64,000 nucleotides of DNA from Paraburkholderia humisilvae (lineage in GTDB: Bacteria > Pseudomonadota > Gammaproteobacteria > Burkholderiales > Burkholderiaceae). The position numbers were made by a program, and so were the translations under genes. The stretch spans positions 186,001-250,000 of the forward strand of contig NZ_CADIKH010000002.1 of the NCBI RefSeq assembly GCF_902859855.1, read 5' to 3'. The notes beneath the pieces were generated by a model. That model saw only the letters and a program-made list of their open reading frames with translations, ran no database searches and had not been told where the DNA came from. Positions 44,071 to 55,221 of the stretch are shown in pieces (the stretch's first letter is position 1; every line of letters starts with the position of its first letter).

Positions 44071-44192
44071 CTTGCTCTGAGATGCAGTCTGCGCGGCTCG
44101 ATCGTGCACGTCAACCGAGGGAAAACACGGAGCGCATAACAAAGCGGGTTCGGGCGGGGGCGGCGCGGTGGTGTTCACCGTGGGTCGAGGCG

Positions 44193-44600
44193 CTACGAGG
44201 GCCGGCCCAGCTCATTCGATATCAATTTGGCGAGGCGCGGGCTGTCGCCGACCGTTTCGCACTGTTCAGCGGAAAGTCCGAATGACACGTGGAATCCGTC
44301 TTCCGTCCGTAGCGTCAGGATAAAGGTCCGCTGGTCGCTGGCCAGTTCGACCGCGATCGAGTGTGCCGGGTAGACAATGCGCAGCGTGTCATCGTGGTGC
44401 TGCACGCGCATCGCTTTGAGCGCCAGGTTCGGCAGGGTAAGGATCAGGTGCTGCAGGCACGCGGTCGGCAGATGCAGCGACCACTCGGCATGGTTGCAGT
44501 CGACGCCTTGCAGCGCAAAGCACGATCCGTCCTGCGCGAGCTCGAGCCCGGTCAGGTGGCGCGCATCGATCCGGTTGATGATCGGAGCGGGGTCGGTCAT
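44193..44600 (-). CDS. Conserved hypothetical protein
   Basis: 135-aa protein, not recognised. No signal peptide or membrane segment. Visible features: a mixed alpha/beta pattern with hydrophobic strands (WSLHLPTACLQHLILTLPNL, SIAVELASDQRTFILTLRTE) and a C-terminal helix (SPRLAKLISNELGRPS). Likely a small soluble cytoplasmic protein. It lies between the GntR gene and the tRNA cluster, transcribed leftward, and is divergent from the tRNA promoters. Codon use matches its neighbours, so the frame is believable. Confidence 0.65.
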   Translation of the reverse strand: MTDPAPIINRIDARHLTGLELAQDGSCFALQGVDCNHAEWSLHLPTACLQHLILTLPNLALKAMRVQHHDDTLRIVYPAHSIAVELASDQRTFILTLRTEDGFHVSFGLSAEQCETVGDSPRLAKLISNELGRPS

Positions 44601-44801
44601 AGCACTTCCGCGAAAGAGCAGCAGGAGTCGCGCTCCGGCAGCGTGACCGCTGGCGCGTATGCTGATCAGATCGAAGGGTAGCGAAGCGCGGCGGCCGGAG
44701 GTGTTTCAGGAGCACCAGATTGCTTGACTGACCGGAACAGGTTCGCTCGCGCTACGTTTGGCGCGACGGCGATGCGCTTTGATGCTTGGCGTCAAAAGGG
44801 C

Positions 44802-44831
44802 TTGCCTCGCGTCGAGGCGGCTGCGTATAAT
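44802..44831 (+). promoter_or_regulatory. Strong promoter with no gene nearby
   Basis: TTGCCT (44802-44807), 18-bp spacer, consensus -10 TATAAT (44826-44831). The nearest plus-strand gene is tRNA-Glu, over 240 bp downstream. In the 482-bp gap 44601-45082 no protein-coding frame is convincing, so this promoter may drive a small RNA or a long tRNA leader. Confidence 0.55.
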
Positions 44832-44950
44832 CGCAGGCTCTGTTGTCGCAGCAGAAGTTTGTGAAATTGCAGCGCCGCCATCTGAAGCAAGTCGAAACAA
44901 TCCGCGGTAAAGATCGCTCAGGTATTGGGGGCGGGTAGTAAAAAGCACTT

Positions 44951-44978
44951 CACAAAGCGCTGTGAGCCAGTTAGAATG
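44951..44978 (+). promoter_or_regulatory. Probable promoter of the tRNA-Glu/Asp cluster
   Basis: TTCACA (44951-44956), 16-bp spacer, TAGAAT (44973-44978), about 105 bp before tRNA-Glu. Confidence 0.55.
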
Positions 44979-45082
44979 GCGTTCTTCGCTGATTTGCAGT
45001 CAGAAGTTAGCAACAGATAAGCGACGGAAGCCGGCGGTAGAAGTCAAGCCGCAGCAGTTTGCGACAGATCTGCAAAGATTTT

Positions 45083-45158
45083 GTCCCCTTCGTCTAGAGG
45101 CCTAGGACATCACCCTTTCACGGTGAGTACAGGGGTTCGAATCCCCTAGGGGACGCCA
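45083..45158 (+). tRNA. tRNA-Glu(UUC), copy 1
   Basis: 76-nt tRNA. Acceptor GTCCCCT pairs with AGGGGAC, anticodon loop CTTTCAC gives TTC, T-loop GGTTCGAATCC, encoded CCA. Identical to the copy at 45425. Confidence 0.97.
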
Positions 45159-45260
45159 GGATATCAGCGTCGTTTGCGGTACGGGCGGTCAAATCGCCTA
45201 TATTGCAGGCAGCGCAGCTTGTGAGACTTAACCGACGCTCGCAGGCAGGATACAAAGACT

Positions 45261-45337
45261 GGAGTGGTAGTTCAGTCGGTTAGAATACCGGCCTGTCACG
45301 CCGGGGGTCGCGGGTTCGAGTCCCGTCCACTCCGCCA
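45261..45337 (+). tRNA. tRNA-Asp(GUC), copy 1
   Basis: 77-nt tRNA. Acceptor GGAGTGG pairs with CCACTCC, anticodon stem CCGGC/GCCGG with loop CTGTCAC (anticodon GTC), T-loop GGTTCGAGTCC, encoded CCA. A 102-bp spacer from tRNA-Glu contains a weak promoter-like TATATT at 45199-45204. Confidence 0.97.
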
Positions 45338-45343
45338 CGATTG

Positions 45344-45388
45344 AGCCCGTTCAGGTGCGCGTTGAAGGTGCGCCTCAACGGGCTTTTT
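45344..45388 (+). terminator. Intrinsic terminator between the two tRNA pairs
   Basis: AGCCCGTT (45344-45351) pairs with AACGGGCT (45377-45384), with an inner GGTGCGC/GTGCGCC helix containing G-U pairs, then TTTTT. It starts 7 bp after tRNA-Asp copy 1. Confidence 0.85.
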
Positions 45389-45424
45389 CATTAAAGATGT
45401 AAGTGCAGTCATCAGTCGTAGCAG

Positions 45425-45500
45425 GTCCCCTTCGTCTAGAGGCCTAGGACATCACCCTTTCACGGTGAGTACAGGGGTTCGAATCCCCTAGGGGACGCCA
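45425..45500 (+). tRNA. tRNA-Glu(UUC), copy 2
   Basis: Identical over all 76 nt to copy 1 at 45083-45158. It begins only 36 bp after the terminator of the first pair. Confidence 0.97.
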
Positions 45501-45550
45501 GACAAAGGCTCGCGGAAGGTCCGACATCCGCGGGGCACATGAGCAGCATG

Positions 45551-45627
45551 GGAGCGGTAGTTCAGTTGGTTAGAATACCGGCCTGTCACGCCGGGGGTCG
45601 CGGGTTCGAGTCCCGTCCGCTCCGCCA
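45551..45627 (+). tRNA. tRNA-Asp(GUC), copy 2
   Basis: 77-nt tRNA-Asp with acceptor GGAGCGG/CCGCTCC. Relative to copy 1 the sixth acceptor pair is C-G instead of T-A (both strands changed), plus one D-loop change (TTCAGTTGGT against TTCAGTCGGT). Confidence 0.97.
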
Positions 45628-45635
45628 ATCAAGAG

Positions 45636-45664
45636 AAGCCCGCTGATTCGTCAGCGGGCTTTTT
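45636..45664 (+). terminator. Intrinsic terminator after the tRNA cluster
   Basis: AAGCCCGCTGA (45636-45646), loop TTCG, TCAGCGGGCTT (45651-45661), then TTT. Perfect stem closed by a UUCG tetraloop, 8 bp after tRNA-Asp copy 2. Confidence 0.95.
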
Positions 45665-45798
45665 GCGTTCTGGCGTACTGTTTTGGGTCTCGGCGTATTT
45701 CGTGACGTATCGGCTGGGGCAATCAGCCATTGTCAGCGGCGGCAGCGTATCTTAACGTTGATCGCACCCTCCCGAATCCACTTTTGTTGCGCCGCGTG

Positions 45799-46263
45799 AT
45801 GCTCGACCCGACCGAAGAACTGTCCCCATTCCAGTTGCGCGAGGCCAGTATGGACGACTTCCCGTTCGCGGAGGCGCTCACGCGTAACAACATGGGCGGC
45901 TACTACCGTCGTCACCACCTCGTCTGGCGCGGCGATCTGTTTCTCGCCAGCTGGCGAGAATCGGAAAACTTCATTCTCGAAGTCGATGGCGAGCGCATAG
46001 GCGTGCTGCGCATTACCGAAGAGGGCGACTCGCTGCATATCCGCGATGTGCAGATCGCCGAGGGGCATCGCCGGCGCGGCGCGGGGACTTATCTGCTGAA
46101 TATGTCGCACCGCTGGGCCCGGGCGCGTGGGCTGCAGGAGCTGCAGCTGCGGGTGTTCGTCGACAACCCGGCGGCCCGGCTCTATCAGCGGATGGGCTAT
46201 CGGCTTGCCGGGCCGCGTCTCGCGCAGCTCGGATCGATCCGGCACATGGCGCGCCGCGTCTGA
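45799..46263 (+). CDS. GNAT-family N-acetyltransferase
   Basis: 154-aa acetyltransferase. The acetyl-CoA motif A is visible in IRDVQIAEGHRRRGAGTYLL (R-R-x-G-A-G loop), followed by ELQLRVFVDNPAARLYQRMG and YRLAGP, as in GNAT motif B. Substrate unknown. ATG 45799 is chosen because the family start region MLDPTEELSPFQLREA begins there; the frame is open to a TTG at 45730, and no clear Shine-Dalgarno favours either, so the start is uncertain. It converges on an AraC-family gene. Confidence 0.8.
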   Translation: MLDPTEELSPFQLREASMDDFPFAEALTRNNMGGYYRRHHLVWRGDLFLASWRESENFILEVDGERIGVLRITEEGDSLHIRDVQIAEGHRRRGAGTYLLNMSHRWARARGLQELQLRVFVDNPAARLYQRMGYRLAGPRLAQLGSIRHMARRV

Positions 46264-46303
46264 TCGACGCCGAAGTGGCGGCGCTTTTATTCCGGAATGG
46301 CTT

Positions 46304-47197
46304 TCAAGACCCCGATGAATCCGGCAACGCCGCGTCGGGGCGCTCGTCGTCGAGCAGGTCTTGCGGATCGTCGCCATCCGCGGTGCGGTGCTCGGCGCCG
46401 CGCACGATGAACGCGCGCGGGCTTTCGCCGAACTGTCGTCTGAACATCGCGGAGAAGGCGCTCTGACTCTGATAGCCGAGCACCTGCGCAACCTGCGCGA
46501 GCGGCCGTCCCTGGCTTAACAGCGGAATCGCGCGTGCCAGCACAGCCTGCTGGCGCCACTGCGAAAAGCTCACGCCGAGTTCCTGGCGGAACAGCCGCGC
46601 AATCGTGCGGGTGCTCGCCCCCACAGCCGACGCCGAACGCTCGAGCGAATCGGTCGCGGCCGGATCGGCGAGCACCGCCTCGCATAGCGCTCGCAGCCGC
46701 TTTTCGGTCGGCATCGGCACCGCGAGCGGCAACGGCTCCGAGCGAATGATTTCGTCGAGCGCGAGCGAGCCGAGCAGCCGTTCGCGCTCGGGCGCGAGAT
46801 CCGGCGTGTCGAGCGCTGCGATCAGCTCACGCAGCAGCCCTGACACCTCAACCACGCGGCACGCGTCGAGCCCCGGCGGCACGGCGTCTTCGTACACGTA
46901 CAGCGTGCGCAAGAACGCTTCTTCGACGATCGTCACCTCATGCAGCACGTGCGGCGGCACCCAGATCGCGCGCGACGGCGGCACCATCCAGGTCGTGCCG
47001 ACGGTGGTCATGCGCAGCACGCCGCGCGACGCATACGCGACCTGCGCCCAGGCATGCGTGTGGCGCGCGATGCGCACGCCGGCCGGCATCGGCCGGGAAC
47101 GCACGCGAATCGGATGCCGCGGCGTCGGCGCAAATTCGGGCGGAATATCGGCGAAGTCGACGCGGTCCGACAGAACAGGTTGGGTGGGCTCAGTCAT
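46304..47197 (-). CDS. AraC-family transcriptional regulator with cupin domain
   Basis: 297-aa regulator. N-terminal cupin-like sensor (IARHTHAWAQVAYASRGVLR, VPPSRAIWVPPHVLHEV), linker, and a C-terminal double HTH (LERSASAVGASTRTIARLFR, then GRPLAQVAQVLGYQSQSAFS and the family-typical AMFRRQFGESPRAF). A charged low-complexity tail (GDDPQDLLDDERPDAALPDS) follows. Its target is unknown; no clear palindromic site was noted next to the gene, and neighbours (GNAT and GGCT-like genes) do not form an obvious regulon with it. Confidence 0.88.
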   Translation of the reverse strand: MTEPTQPVLSDRVDFADIPPEFAPTPRHPIRVRSRPMPAGVRIARHTHAWAQVAYASRGVLRMTTVGTTWMVPPSRAIWVPPHVLHEVTIVEEAFLRTLYVYEDAVPPGLDACRVVEVSGLLRELIAALDTPDLAPERERLLGSLALDEIIRSEPLPLAVPMPTEKRLRALCEAVLADPAATDSLERSASAVGASTRTIARLFRQELGVSFSQWRQQAVLARAIPLLSQGRPLAQVAQVLGYQSQSAFSAMFRRQFGESPRAFIVRGAEHRTADGDDPQDLLDDERPDAALPDSSGS

Positions 47198-47398
47198 CGT
47201 GAACGCGAGGGTCGCGGGCAGCCAACGGCGCTGTCGTTGTGTAGGGAGTGGCCCATTGTAGAGGGATGCCCGCGTCGCGGGTGCGCGTGCGCGGCCGGAT
47301 GCATAATGGCACCCGGTTCGTTGCCCGCACGACCGGCGCCTTGCGCGCCGGCCGTCCTACCCTTCGGGCGACATCTGATGACGGAGGACATTCGCGCG

Positions 47399-47803
47399 AT
47401 GCGATACGTGTTCGTGTACGGCACCTTGCGCGCCGGTGAAGTGAACGATATTGGCCAGGCAGCCGCGCGCAGCGCGCTCGCGATGCCGAAGCTGGTCGGT
47501 GAGGCGTCGGTGCGCGGTCGGCTATTCGACTTCGGCAACTATCCGGGCTTCGTGCCCGATGATGATGGCGTCCACGTGAAGGGCGACGTCTACGAGATCG
47601 ACGAGCGCCTCGTGGCGGTGCTCGACCAGATCGAGCAAGTCTATCCGGGCGACGCGGGTCTTTTCATGCAGCACGAGGTGACCGTCGATATCGACGGCGC
47701 CGCGTTCGACTGTCTTTACTACCCGGTGCAGCGACATGCGGTGCAAGGGTTGCCGGAGATCGGTTCCGGCGACTGGGTCGCCTATCGGCGCGCACGCAAA
47801 TAG
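47399..47803 (+). CDS. Gamma-glutamylcyclotransferase-like (AIG2/YtfP) protein
   Basis: 134-aa AIG2/GGCT-fold protein. Substrate-loop motif YVFVYGTLRAGEVND at the N-terminus, then GRLFDFGNYPGFVPDD, KGDVYEIDERLVAVLDQIE (general base Glu in DQIE) and FDCLYYPV. It may act on gamma-glutamyl amines or be a fold-only homologue. ATG 47399 is chosen because GGAGG lies 11 bp upstream; an ATG 7 codons earlier (47378) lacks a Shine-Dalgarno. It converges on aceB. Confidence 0.82.
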   Translation: MRYVFVYGTLRAGEVNDIGQAAARSALAMPKLVGEASVRGRLFDFGNYPGFVPDDDGVHVKGDVYEIDERLVAVLDQIEQVYPGDAGLFMQHEVTVDIDGAAFDCLYYPVQRHAVQGLPEIGSGDWVAYRRARK

Positions 47804-47867
47804 CGGCGCGACACAAACGGCGTCGCGGGCGTGCGGACTCGCAGCTCGTGCTCGCGACGCTGTTCGA

Positions 47868-49460
47868 TCAAAGTTCTTCGTAAAGCGGCAGCGTCAGAAA
47901 CTCCGTGAAGTTCGCCGAGGTCGACATCTCGCCGAAAATCTGCGCCGCGCGATCGTAGGTCTTCGTCTCGCCGCCGACTACCTGTTTGACCTTCGCCAGT
48001 TCCTGCCCGGTCAATTCACGCACGAGTTCCGCGGTTACTTTGCGGCCATCGTCGAGCTTGCCTTTGGACGAGCGAATCCATTGCCACACCTGCGAGCGCG
48101 AAATTTCCGCGGTCGCCGCATCTTCCATCAGGTTGTGAATTGGCACGCAACCGTTTCCCGCGAGCCACGAACCGAGGTAGTGAATCCCGACATTGATGTT
48201 GTTGCGCAAGCCCGCTTCGGTGATCGGTGACTCGGGCCTGAAGTCGAGCAGGTCGGTCGCCGTCACGTTGACGTCCGGGCGCTGCTTGCCGATCTGGTTC
48301 GGCCGCTCACCGAGCACCTTGACGAACTCTTCCATCGCGATCGGCACCAGACCCGGGTGCGCGACCCAGCCACCGTCGTAGCCGTCGGTCGCATCGCGCG
48401 CCTTGTCCGAGCGTACGCCGGCCATCGCCTTGTCGTTCGCGGCCGGGTCGCCTTTGATCGGAATCAGCGCGCTCATGCCGCCGATCGCCGGCGCGTGACG
48501 GCGGTGACAGGTCTTCAGCAGTTCGAGCGCGTAAGCGCGCATGAACGGCACCGTCATCGTGATCTGCGCGCGGTCGGCAAGACAGAAGTCTTCGTCGTTC
48601 CTGAACTTCTTGATTGCCGAAAAGATGTAGTCCCAGCGGCCTGCGTTCAGCCCGGAGCTGTGCTCGCGCAGTTCGTACAGAATCTCGTCCATTTCGAACG
48701 CGGCAAGAATCGTTTCGACCAGCACGGTCGCGCGAATCGAACCGCGTGGAATGCCGACGGCTTGCTGCGCGGCGATAAAGATCTCGTTCCACAGCCGCGC
48801 TTCGAGATGACTTTCGAGCTTCGGCAGATAGAAGTACGGGCCACTGCCGCGCGCCAGCAATTCCTTCGCGTTATGAAACAGAAACAGCGCGAAGTCGAAA
48901 ATGCCGCCGGACACGCGCTCGCCGTCGATCGTCACGTGCTTCTCATCGAGATGCCAGCCGCGCGGACGCACAATCAGCGTCGCGACCTTGTCGTTGAGCC
49001 TGTACGATTTGCCGTTCTGCTCGAGCGAGATCGTACGGCGCACCGCATCCTTCAGATTGAGATGGCCGGTGATCTGATTGTCCCAGCTCGGCGCGTTCGA
49101 ATCTTCGAAGTCGGTCATATACGCGTCGGCGCCCGAGTTCAGCGCGTTGATCACCATCTTGCGATCGACCGGACCGGTGATTTCGACGCGGCGGCATTCG
49201 AGATCTTTCGGCAGCGGCGCGATCGTCCAGTCGCTGTCGCGGATGGACTTCGTTTGCGGCAGAAAGTCCGGGCGTTCGCCGGCGTCGAGGCGTGTCACCC
49301 GTTCGGCGCGCGCGTGGAGCAATTGCTTGCGCCGCGGTTCGAACGCGCGGTGCAGTTGCGCGACGAGTTCGAGCGCGTCACGCGTCAGAATGGTTTCGAA
49401 ACCGGGCTTGATCTCGCCGGTGATCTTCATTCCCTGCGCAAGCGGCAGCGGGTTCGCCAT
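47868..49460 (-). CDS. aceB: Malate synthase A
   Basis: Condenses glyoxylate and acetyl-CoA to malate, the second enzyme of the glyoxylate shunt. The 530-aa protein is the AceB (A) isoform: signature [53 protein letters not shown] and [16 protein letters not shown]. The catalytic Asp lies in the C-terminal [20 protein letters not shown] promoter with TTTCAA/TAAAAT is visible upstream on the minus strand. The LysR gene is divergent, 250 bp away; aceA lies 2 kb further on. Confidence 0.96.
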   Translation of the reverse strand: MANPLPLAQGMKITGEIKPGFETILTRDALELVAQLHRAFEPRRKQLLHARAERVTRLDAGERPDFLPQTKSIRDSDWTIAPLPKDLECRRVEITGPVDRKMVINALNSGADAYMTDFEDSNAPSWDNQITGHLNLKDAVRRTISLEQNGKSYRLNDKVATLIVRPRGWHLDEKHVTIDGERVSGGIFDFALFLFHNAKELLARGSGPYFYLPKLESHLEARLWNEIFIAAQQAVGIPRGSIRATVLVETILAAFEMDEILYELREHSSGLNAGRWDYIFSAIKKFRNDEDFCLADRAQITMTVPFMRAYALELLKTCHRRHAPAIGGMSALIPIKGDPAANDKAMAGVRSDKARDATDGYDGGWVAHPGLVPIAMEEFVKVLGERPNQIGKQRPDVNVTATDLLDFRPESPITEAGLRNNINVGIHYLGSWLAGNGCVPIHNLMEDAATAEISRSQVWQWIRSSKGKLDDGRKVTAELVRELTGQELAKVKQVVGGETKTYDRAAQIFGEMSTSANFTEFLTLPLYEEL

Positions 49461-49590
49461 GATGTTTCTCCTTGGTCGGTCAGGTTAATCGGCACAGGTG
49501 GCGGCGCGCTGCCGGGTCGGTCAGCCCGCCGGGGCAGCGGCGTGGGCGCAATGGCAGCGCGGCGCGCAACCCTGCCAGATTCAGAAGATA

Positions 49591-49619
49591 ATTTTATTTA
49601 TGACTATAGGTGCTTGAAA
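49591..49619 (-). promoter_or_regulatory. aceB promoter
   Basis: On the minus strand, -35 TTTCAA (49619-49614), 17-bp spacer, -10 TAAAAT (49596-49591), inside an A/T-rich part of the aceB-LysR gap. An ATAATTTTAT palindrome overlaps the -10. The leader would be about 125 nt. Confidence 0.55.
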
Positions 49620-49710
49620 AGACCGGTTACGTCACTTGATCTTTTACTTTCATGCACATAATCTGTCGCGATTCACCAATTCCGGGCGCGCGTCGCCGGC
49701 GCATATCACG

Positions 49711-50619
49711 ATGGACCGCTTCAAGCAGATCGAAACCTTCGCCACCGTCGCGGCCCGCGGCAGCCTGTCGGCGGCCGCGCAACTCGAGGGCGTCGCGCCT
49801 GCGATCATCGGACGCCGCATCGATGCGCTCGAGGAGCGGCTGGGCGTCAAGCTGTTCGTGCGCACCACGAGGCGCATTACGCTGACCTTTGAAGGCTCGG
49901 CGTTTCTCGAAGACTGCCAGCGCATCCTGAACGACATGCACAACGCGGAAGCGAGCGTGTCCGCAGGCGGGGTGAAGGCGAGCGGGCATCTGCGCGTGTC
50001 GGCGCCGGCGGGCTTTGGGCGGCTGCATGTCGCGCCACGGGTGGCAGCGTTCACGGCCGCGCATCCGGACGTGACGGTCACGCTCGATCTGTCCGACCGG
50101 CTCGTCGATCTGGTCAACGAAGGTTTCGACTGTGCGGTGCGTCTCGGCGAACTGCCCGATTCGTCGCTCGTGTCGCTGCGGCTTGGCGAGAATCGCCGCG
50201 TATGCGTCGCGGCGCCGCGCTATCTGATGCAACGCGGCACGCCGCGCACGCTCGCCGAACTCGCGCATCACAATTGTCTCGCGTTGGCGGCGAGCGCGAA
50301 CCCGCAGCGCGGCTGGGTGTTCGAACAGGACGGCAAGATCGTCACGATCAAGGTGTCGGGCACGATGGAATGCTCGGATGGCGCGGTGCTGCACGAATGG
50401 TGTCTGGCCGGCTACGGGCTCGCCTGGCGCTCGTGGTGGGAAGTCGGCGCGGATATCGTGGCGGGGCGGCTTGCGACGGTGCTCGATGCATTCGCCGCGC
50501 CGCCGATCGGCATTCATGCGGTGTTCGCGCAGCGCCGTCACTTGCCGCTGCGTGTGCGGCTCTTTCTCGATTCCATCAAGGAGACCTACGCTGAGCCTGG
50601 CTATTGGGATCGGGCGTGA
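49711..50619 (+). CDS. LysR-family transcriptional regulator
   Basis: 302-aa LTTR. HTH within residues 1-60 (ETFATVAARGSLSAAAQLEG, IIGRRIDALEERLGVKLFVR) and a substrate-binding domain (GHLRVSAPAGFGRLHVAPRV, LSDRLVDLVNEGFDCAVRLG, CAVRLGELPDSSLVSLRLGE). Divergent from aceB, so it may regulate the glyoxylate shunt; LTTRs often control the divergent neighbour. ATG 49711 is chosen as the family start MDRFKQIETF; the frame is open to 49636. A TACAAT at 50728-50733 lies in the gap to uspA. Confidence 0.9.
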   Translation: MDRFKQIETFATVAARGSLSAAAQLEGVAPAIIGRRIDALEERLGVKLFVRTTRRITLTFEGSAFLEDCQRILNDMHNAEASVSAGGVKASGHLRVSAPAGFGRLHVAPRVAAFTAAHPDVTVTLDLSDRLVDLVNEGFDCAVRLGELPDSSLVSLRLGENRRVCVAAPRYLMQRGTPRTLAELAHHNCLALAASANPQRGWVFEQDGKIVTIKVSGTMECSDGAVLHEWCLAGYGLAWRSWWEVGADIVAGRLATVLDAFAAPPIGIHAVFAQRRHLPLRVRLFLDSIKETYAEPGYWDRA

Positions 50620-50832
50620 GGTTCGCTGTCCTGCTGAATCTTGCATGACGCATCGCTGCGCGCGCCGCGCGGGTTTCCGATATGCGGACTCACCCTCAAG
50701 CGCCGCGTGCACGGAATTTCGGCGCACTACAATCGTTTGAGCAGGCCTGTCGCCACCACCCCGGAGCGCTCGCCGCCGGTGTTGATGTGCCGCAGACCAA
50801 TCGTGCACCTGCAGTCGACGACGGAGAGCACC

Positions 50833-51267
50833 ATGTTCAAGCATATCCTCGTGCCGACCGATGGTTCGGAACTGTCGAAGAAAGCGATCGATGGCGCGAT
50901 CGATCTCGCGCAGGCGGTCGGTGCGCGCGTGACCGCTTATGCCTGTTTGCCGCAATATCCGTATTCGCCGTTCTCCGAAGTGGTCGTTGAACCACCGGTC
51001 GATTTCCAGGATCGCAGCGAACGCGAGGCGCGCGACCACCTGCGTGAAGTCGAAGAGGCCGCGCGCGGCGCGGGTGTTACGTGCACGAGCCAGACCAGCG
51101 TGCATCCGTCGCCGTACCTCGGCATCATCGAAGCGGCCGAGAAGAGCGGCTGCGACGTGATCTTCATGGCGTCGCACGGTCGGCGCGGGCTGGGCAGCCT
51201 GCTGATCGGCAGCGAGACGCAACGCGTGCTCACGCATACGAAGATTCCGGTGATCGTCTATCGATAG
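50833..51267 (+). CDS. UspA-family universal stress protein
   Basis: 144-aa alpha/beta protein. Start motif FKHILVPTDGSELSKKAI and the ATP-binding signature near the C-terminus (MASHGRRGLGSLLIGSETQR, G-2x-G-9x-G-S/T pattern), so it probably binds ATP. Exact role unknown. ATG 50833 follows GGAGAG; the frame is open upstream to 50641, but the family begins at MFKHILVPT. It converges on aceA with a perfect 14-bp inverted repeat between. Confidence 0.92.
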   Translation: MFKHILVPTDGSELSKKAIDGAIDLAQAVGARVTAYACLPQYPYSPFSEVVVEPPVDFQDRSEREARDHLREVEEAARGAGVTCTSQTSVHPSPYLGIIEAAEKSGCDVIFMASHGRRGLGSLLIGSETQRVLTHTKIPVIVYR

Positions 51268-51293
51268 ATGTGTAAATCGCTGGTGACGAACGC

Positions 51294-51327
51294 GTACGTG
51301 TCGCCGGCTTGCACCGGCGACACGTAC
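51294..51327. repeat. Perfect 14-bp inverted repeat between uspA and aceA
   Basis: GTACGTGTCGCCGG (51294-51307) and CCGGCGACACGTAC (51314-51327) flank the loop CTTGCA. It lies between convergent genes but has no T tract on either side, so a Rho-independent terminator role is not clear. Confidence 0.85.
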
Positions 51328-51328
51328 T

Positions 51329-51361
51329 GCAGTCAATCCGCAGTCAACCCGCAGTCGGCCC
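51329..51361. repeat. 11-bp tandem repeat, three units, after the uspA inverted repeat
   Basis: GCAGTCAATCC (51329), GCAGTCAACCC (51340), GCAGTCGGCCC (51351), directly adjoining the inverted repeat. Confidence 0.65.
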
Positions 51362-51407
51362 GAAATTGATCCACAGTCGGCTATCCGTCAGCCGACCGTT
51401 GGCCACG

Positions 51408-52730
<1,323 letters not shown>

Positions 52731-52817
52731 CGTGTGCTCCCTTTGTGTTGAAGATCGATCGGTGGAATGGTGGCTTTTAGCGAGCGGATGCGCGGTTGCG
52801 ACGGGTCCGTCGTGAAG

Positions 52818-52829
52818 TCTTATATAAGA
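52818..52829. promoter_or_regulatory. TA-rich palindrome upstream of aceA
   Basis: TCTTATATAAGA, a perfect 12-bp palindrome about 90-100 bp upstream of the aceA ATG in an otherwise G/C-rich gap. It could be an operator of the glyoxylate shunt and may overlap the promoter. Confidence 0.5.
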
Positions 52830-52901
52830 GTCTAGGCAACTGACCCGATCGGCAACAGGCGCTGGCGAACGTTTTTTTCGGAAATTTATTTTTTAATAAT
52901 C

Positions 52902-52917
52902 AATGATTTGAATCATT
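52902..52917. promoter_or_regulatory. Second palindrome in the aceA upstream gap
   Basis: AATGATT-TG-AATCATT (7-bp arms, 2-bp centre) in a strongly A/T-rich stretch (52870-52935). The 392-bp gap 52731-53122 between aceA and the helicase holds no gene, only these palindromes, the 52918-53030 A/T-rich stretch and a terminator. Confidence 0.45.
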
Positions 52918-53032
52918 TGTTTCGTATCGTGGAAGGCATTTTTCCATCCTGCAACACCATCAGTTGTGCCTTGCAGCAAGATTTTTTACAAGGCAAAGAA
53001 TTTTTCCACATTGTGAAAAACGGATGCGGGCG

Positions 53033-53062
53033 AAAAAAAACCGACGCAGTGCGTCGGTTTTT
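53033..53062. terminator. Bidirectional terminator after the helicase gene
   Basis: CCGACGC (53041-53047), loop AGT, GCGTCGG (53051-53057), with AAAAAAAA on the left and TTTTT on the right. It ends the leftward helicase transcript (stop at 53123) and could also act for rightward transcripts. Confidence 0.9.
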
Positions 53063-53122
53063 GGGTTTGCCGGATGGGGAACCCGGCTTTTATGTGTTCG
53101 CTGTCGCGTGTAACGCGAGCGC

Positions 53123-54763
<1,641 letters not shown>

Positions 54764-55052
54764 GAAAATCCTTGAAGCATGGGAACGAACCCCTTGGACA
54801 TTTCCAGGGGATGAAACGTCGGCGCCAATCGGCATACCCAAGTCGTCGGATTCAGCGAGCAAACATCAGCGAGCAAACCGTAAAACGGGGGCAGCTCGCA
54901 ACAATCAAGGCGAGCTTTCGTTAGAAGCTGTATCGGATGCGGCGCGCCGGGAAGGCTTGCCGCCAGCCTTACATGGCGGCCCGTAGAAGAGGCTGGGCCC
55001 GTGGCAGGAGGGTGACAGGTTCTAAACTGGATTGGAGCAAAACGCTTTACTG

Positions 55053-55085
55053 CACCTGCATAACAAGTGCAGGTGCGGATTATAG
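55053..55085 (-). promoter_or_regulatory. Helicase promoter -10 with a stem-loop at the transcript start
   Basis: On the minus strand a consensus -10 TATAAT (55085-55080) precedes a perfect 9-bp inverted repeat, GCACCTGCA (55077-55069 reading) and TGCAGGTGC, spaced 7 bp. The predicted start is near 55073, so the RNA would begin inside the hairpin and then run about 310 nt to the helicase ATG. The 458-bp gap 54764-55221 holds no gene. Confidence 0.5.
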
Positions 55086-55221
55086 CCACTTTTGCTGCAC
55101 TGCGCCACTTCTTTGACATGAAATCGTCACGCGTCAGACAATTGGCGCAAGCGCCGCTTTCCTGAAAGATCTGCGCAACGGACCAGGACTGCGGACCAGA
55201 ACCGCGGACGATGATCGCGCA

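Noticed and set aside
45083..45627. tRNA genes as attachment site of an integrative element
   Set aside because: No integrase, no partial tRNA 3' repeat at a distance, and no foreign gene block nearby; the repeats are explained by tandem duplication.
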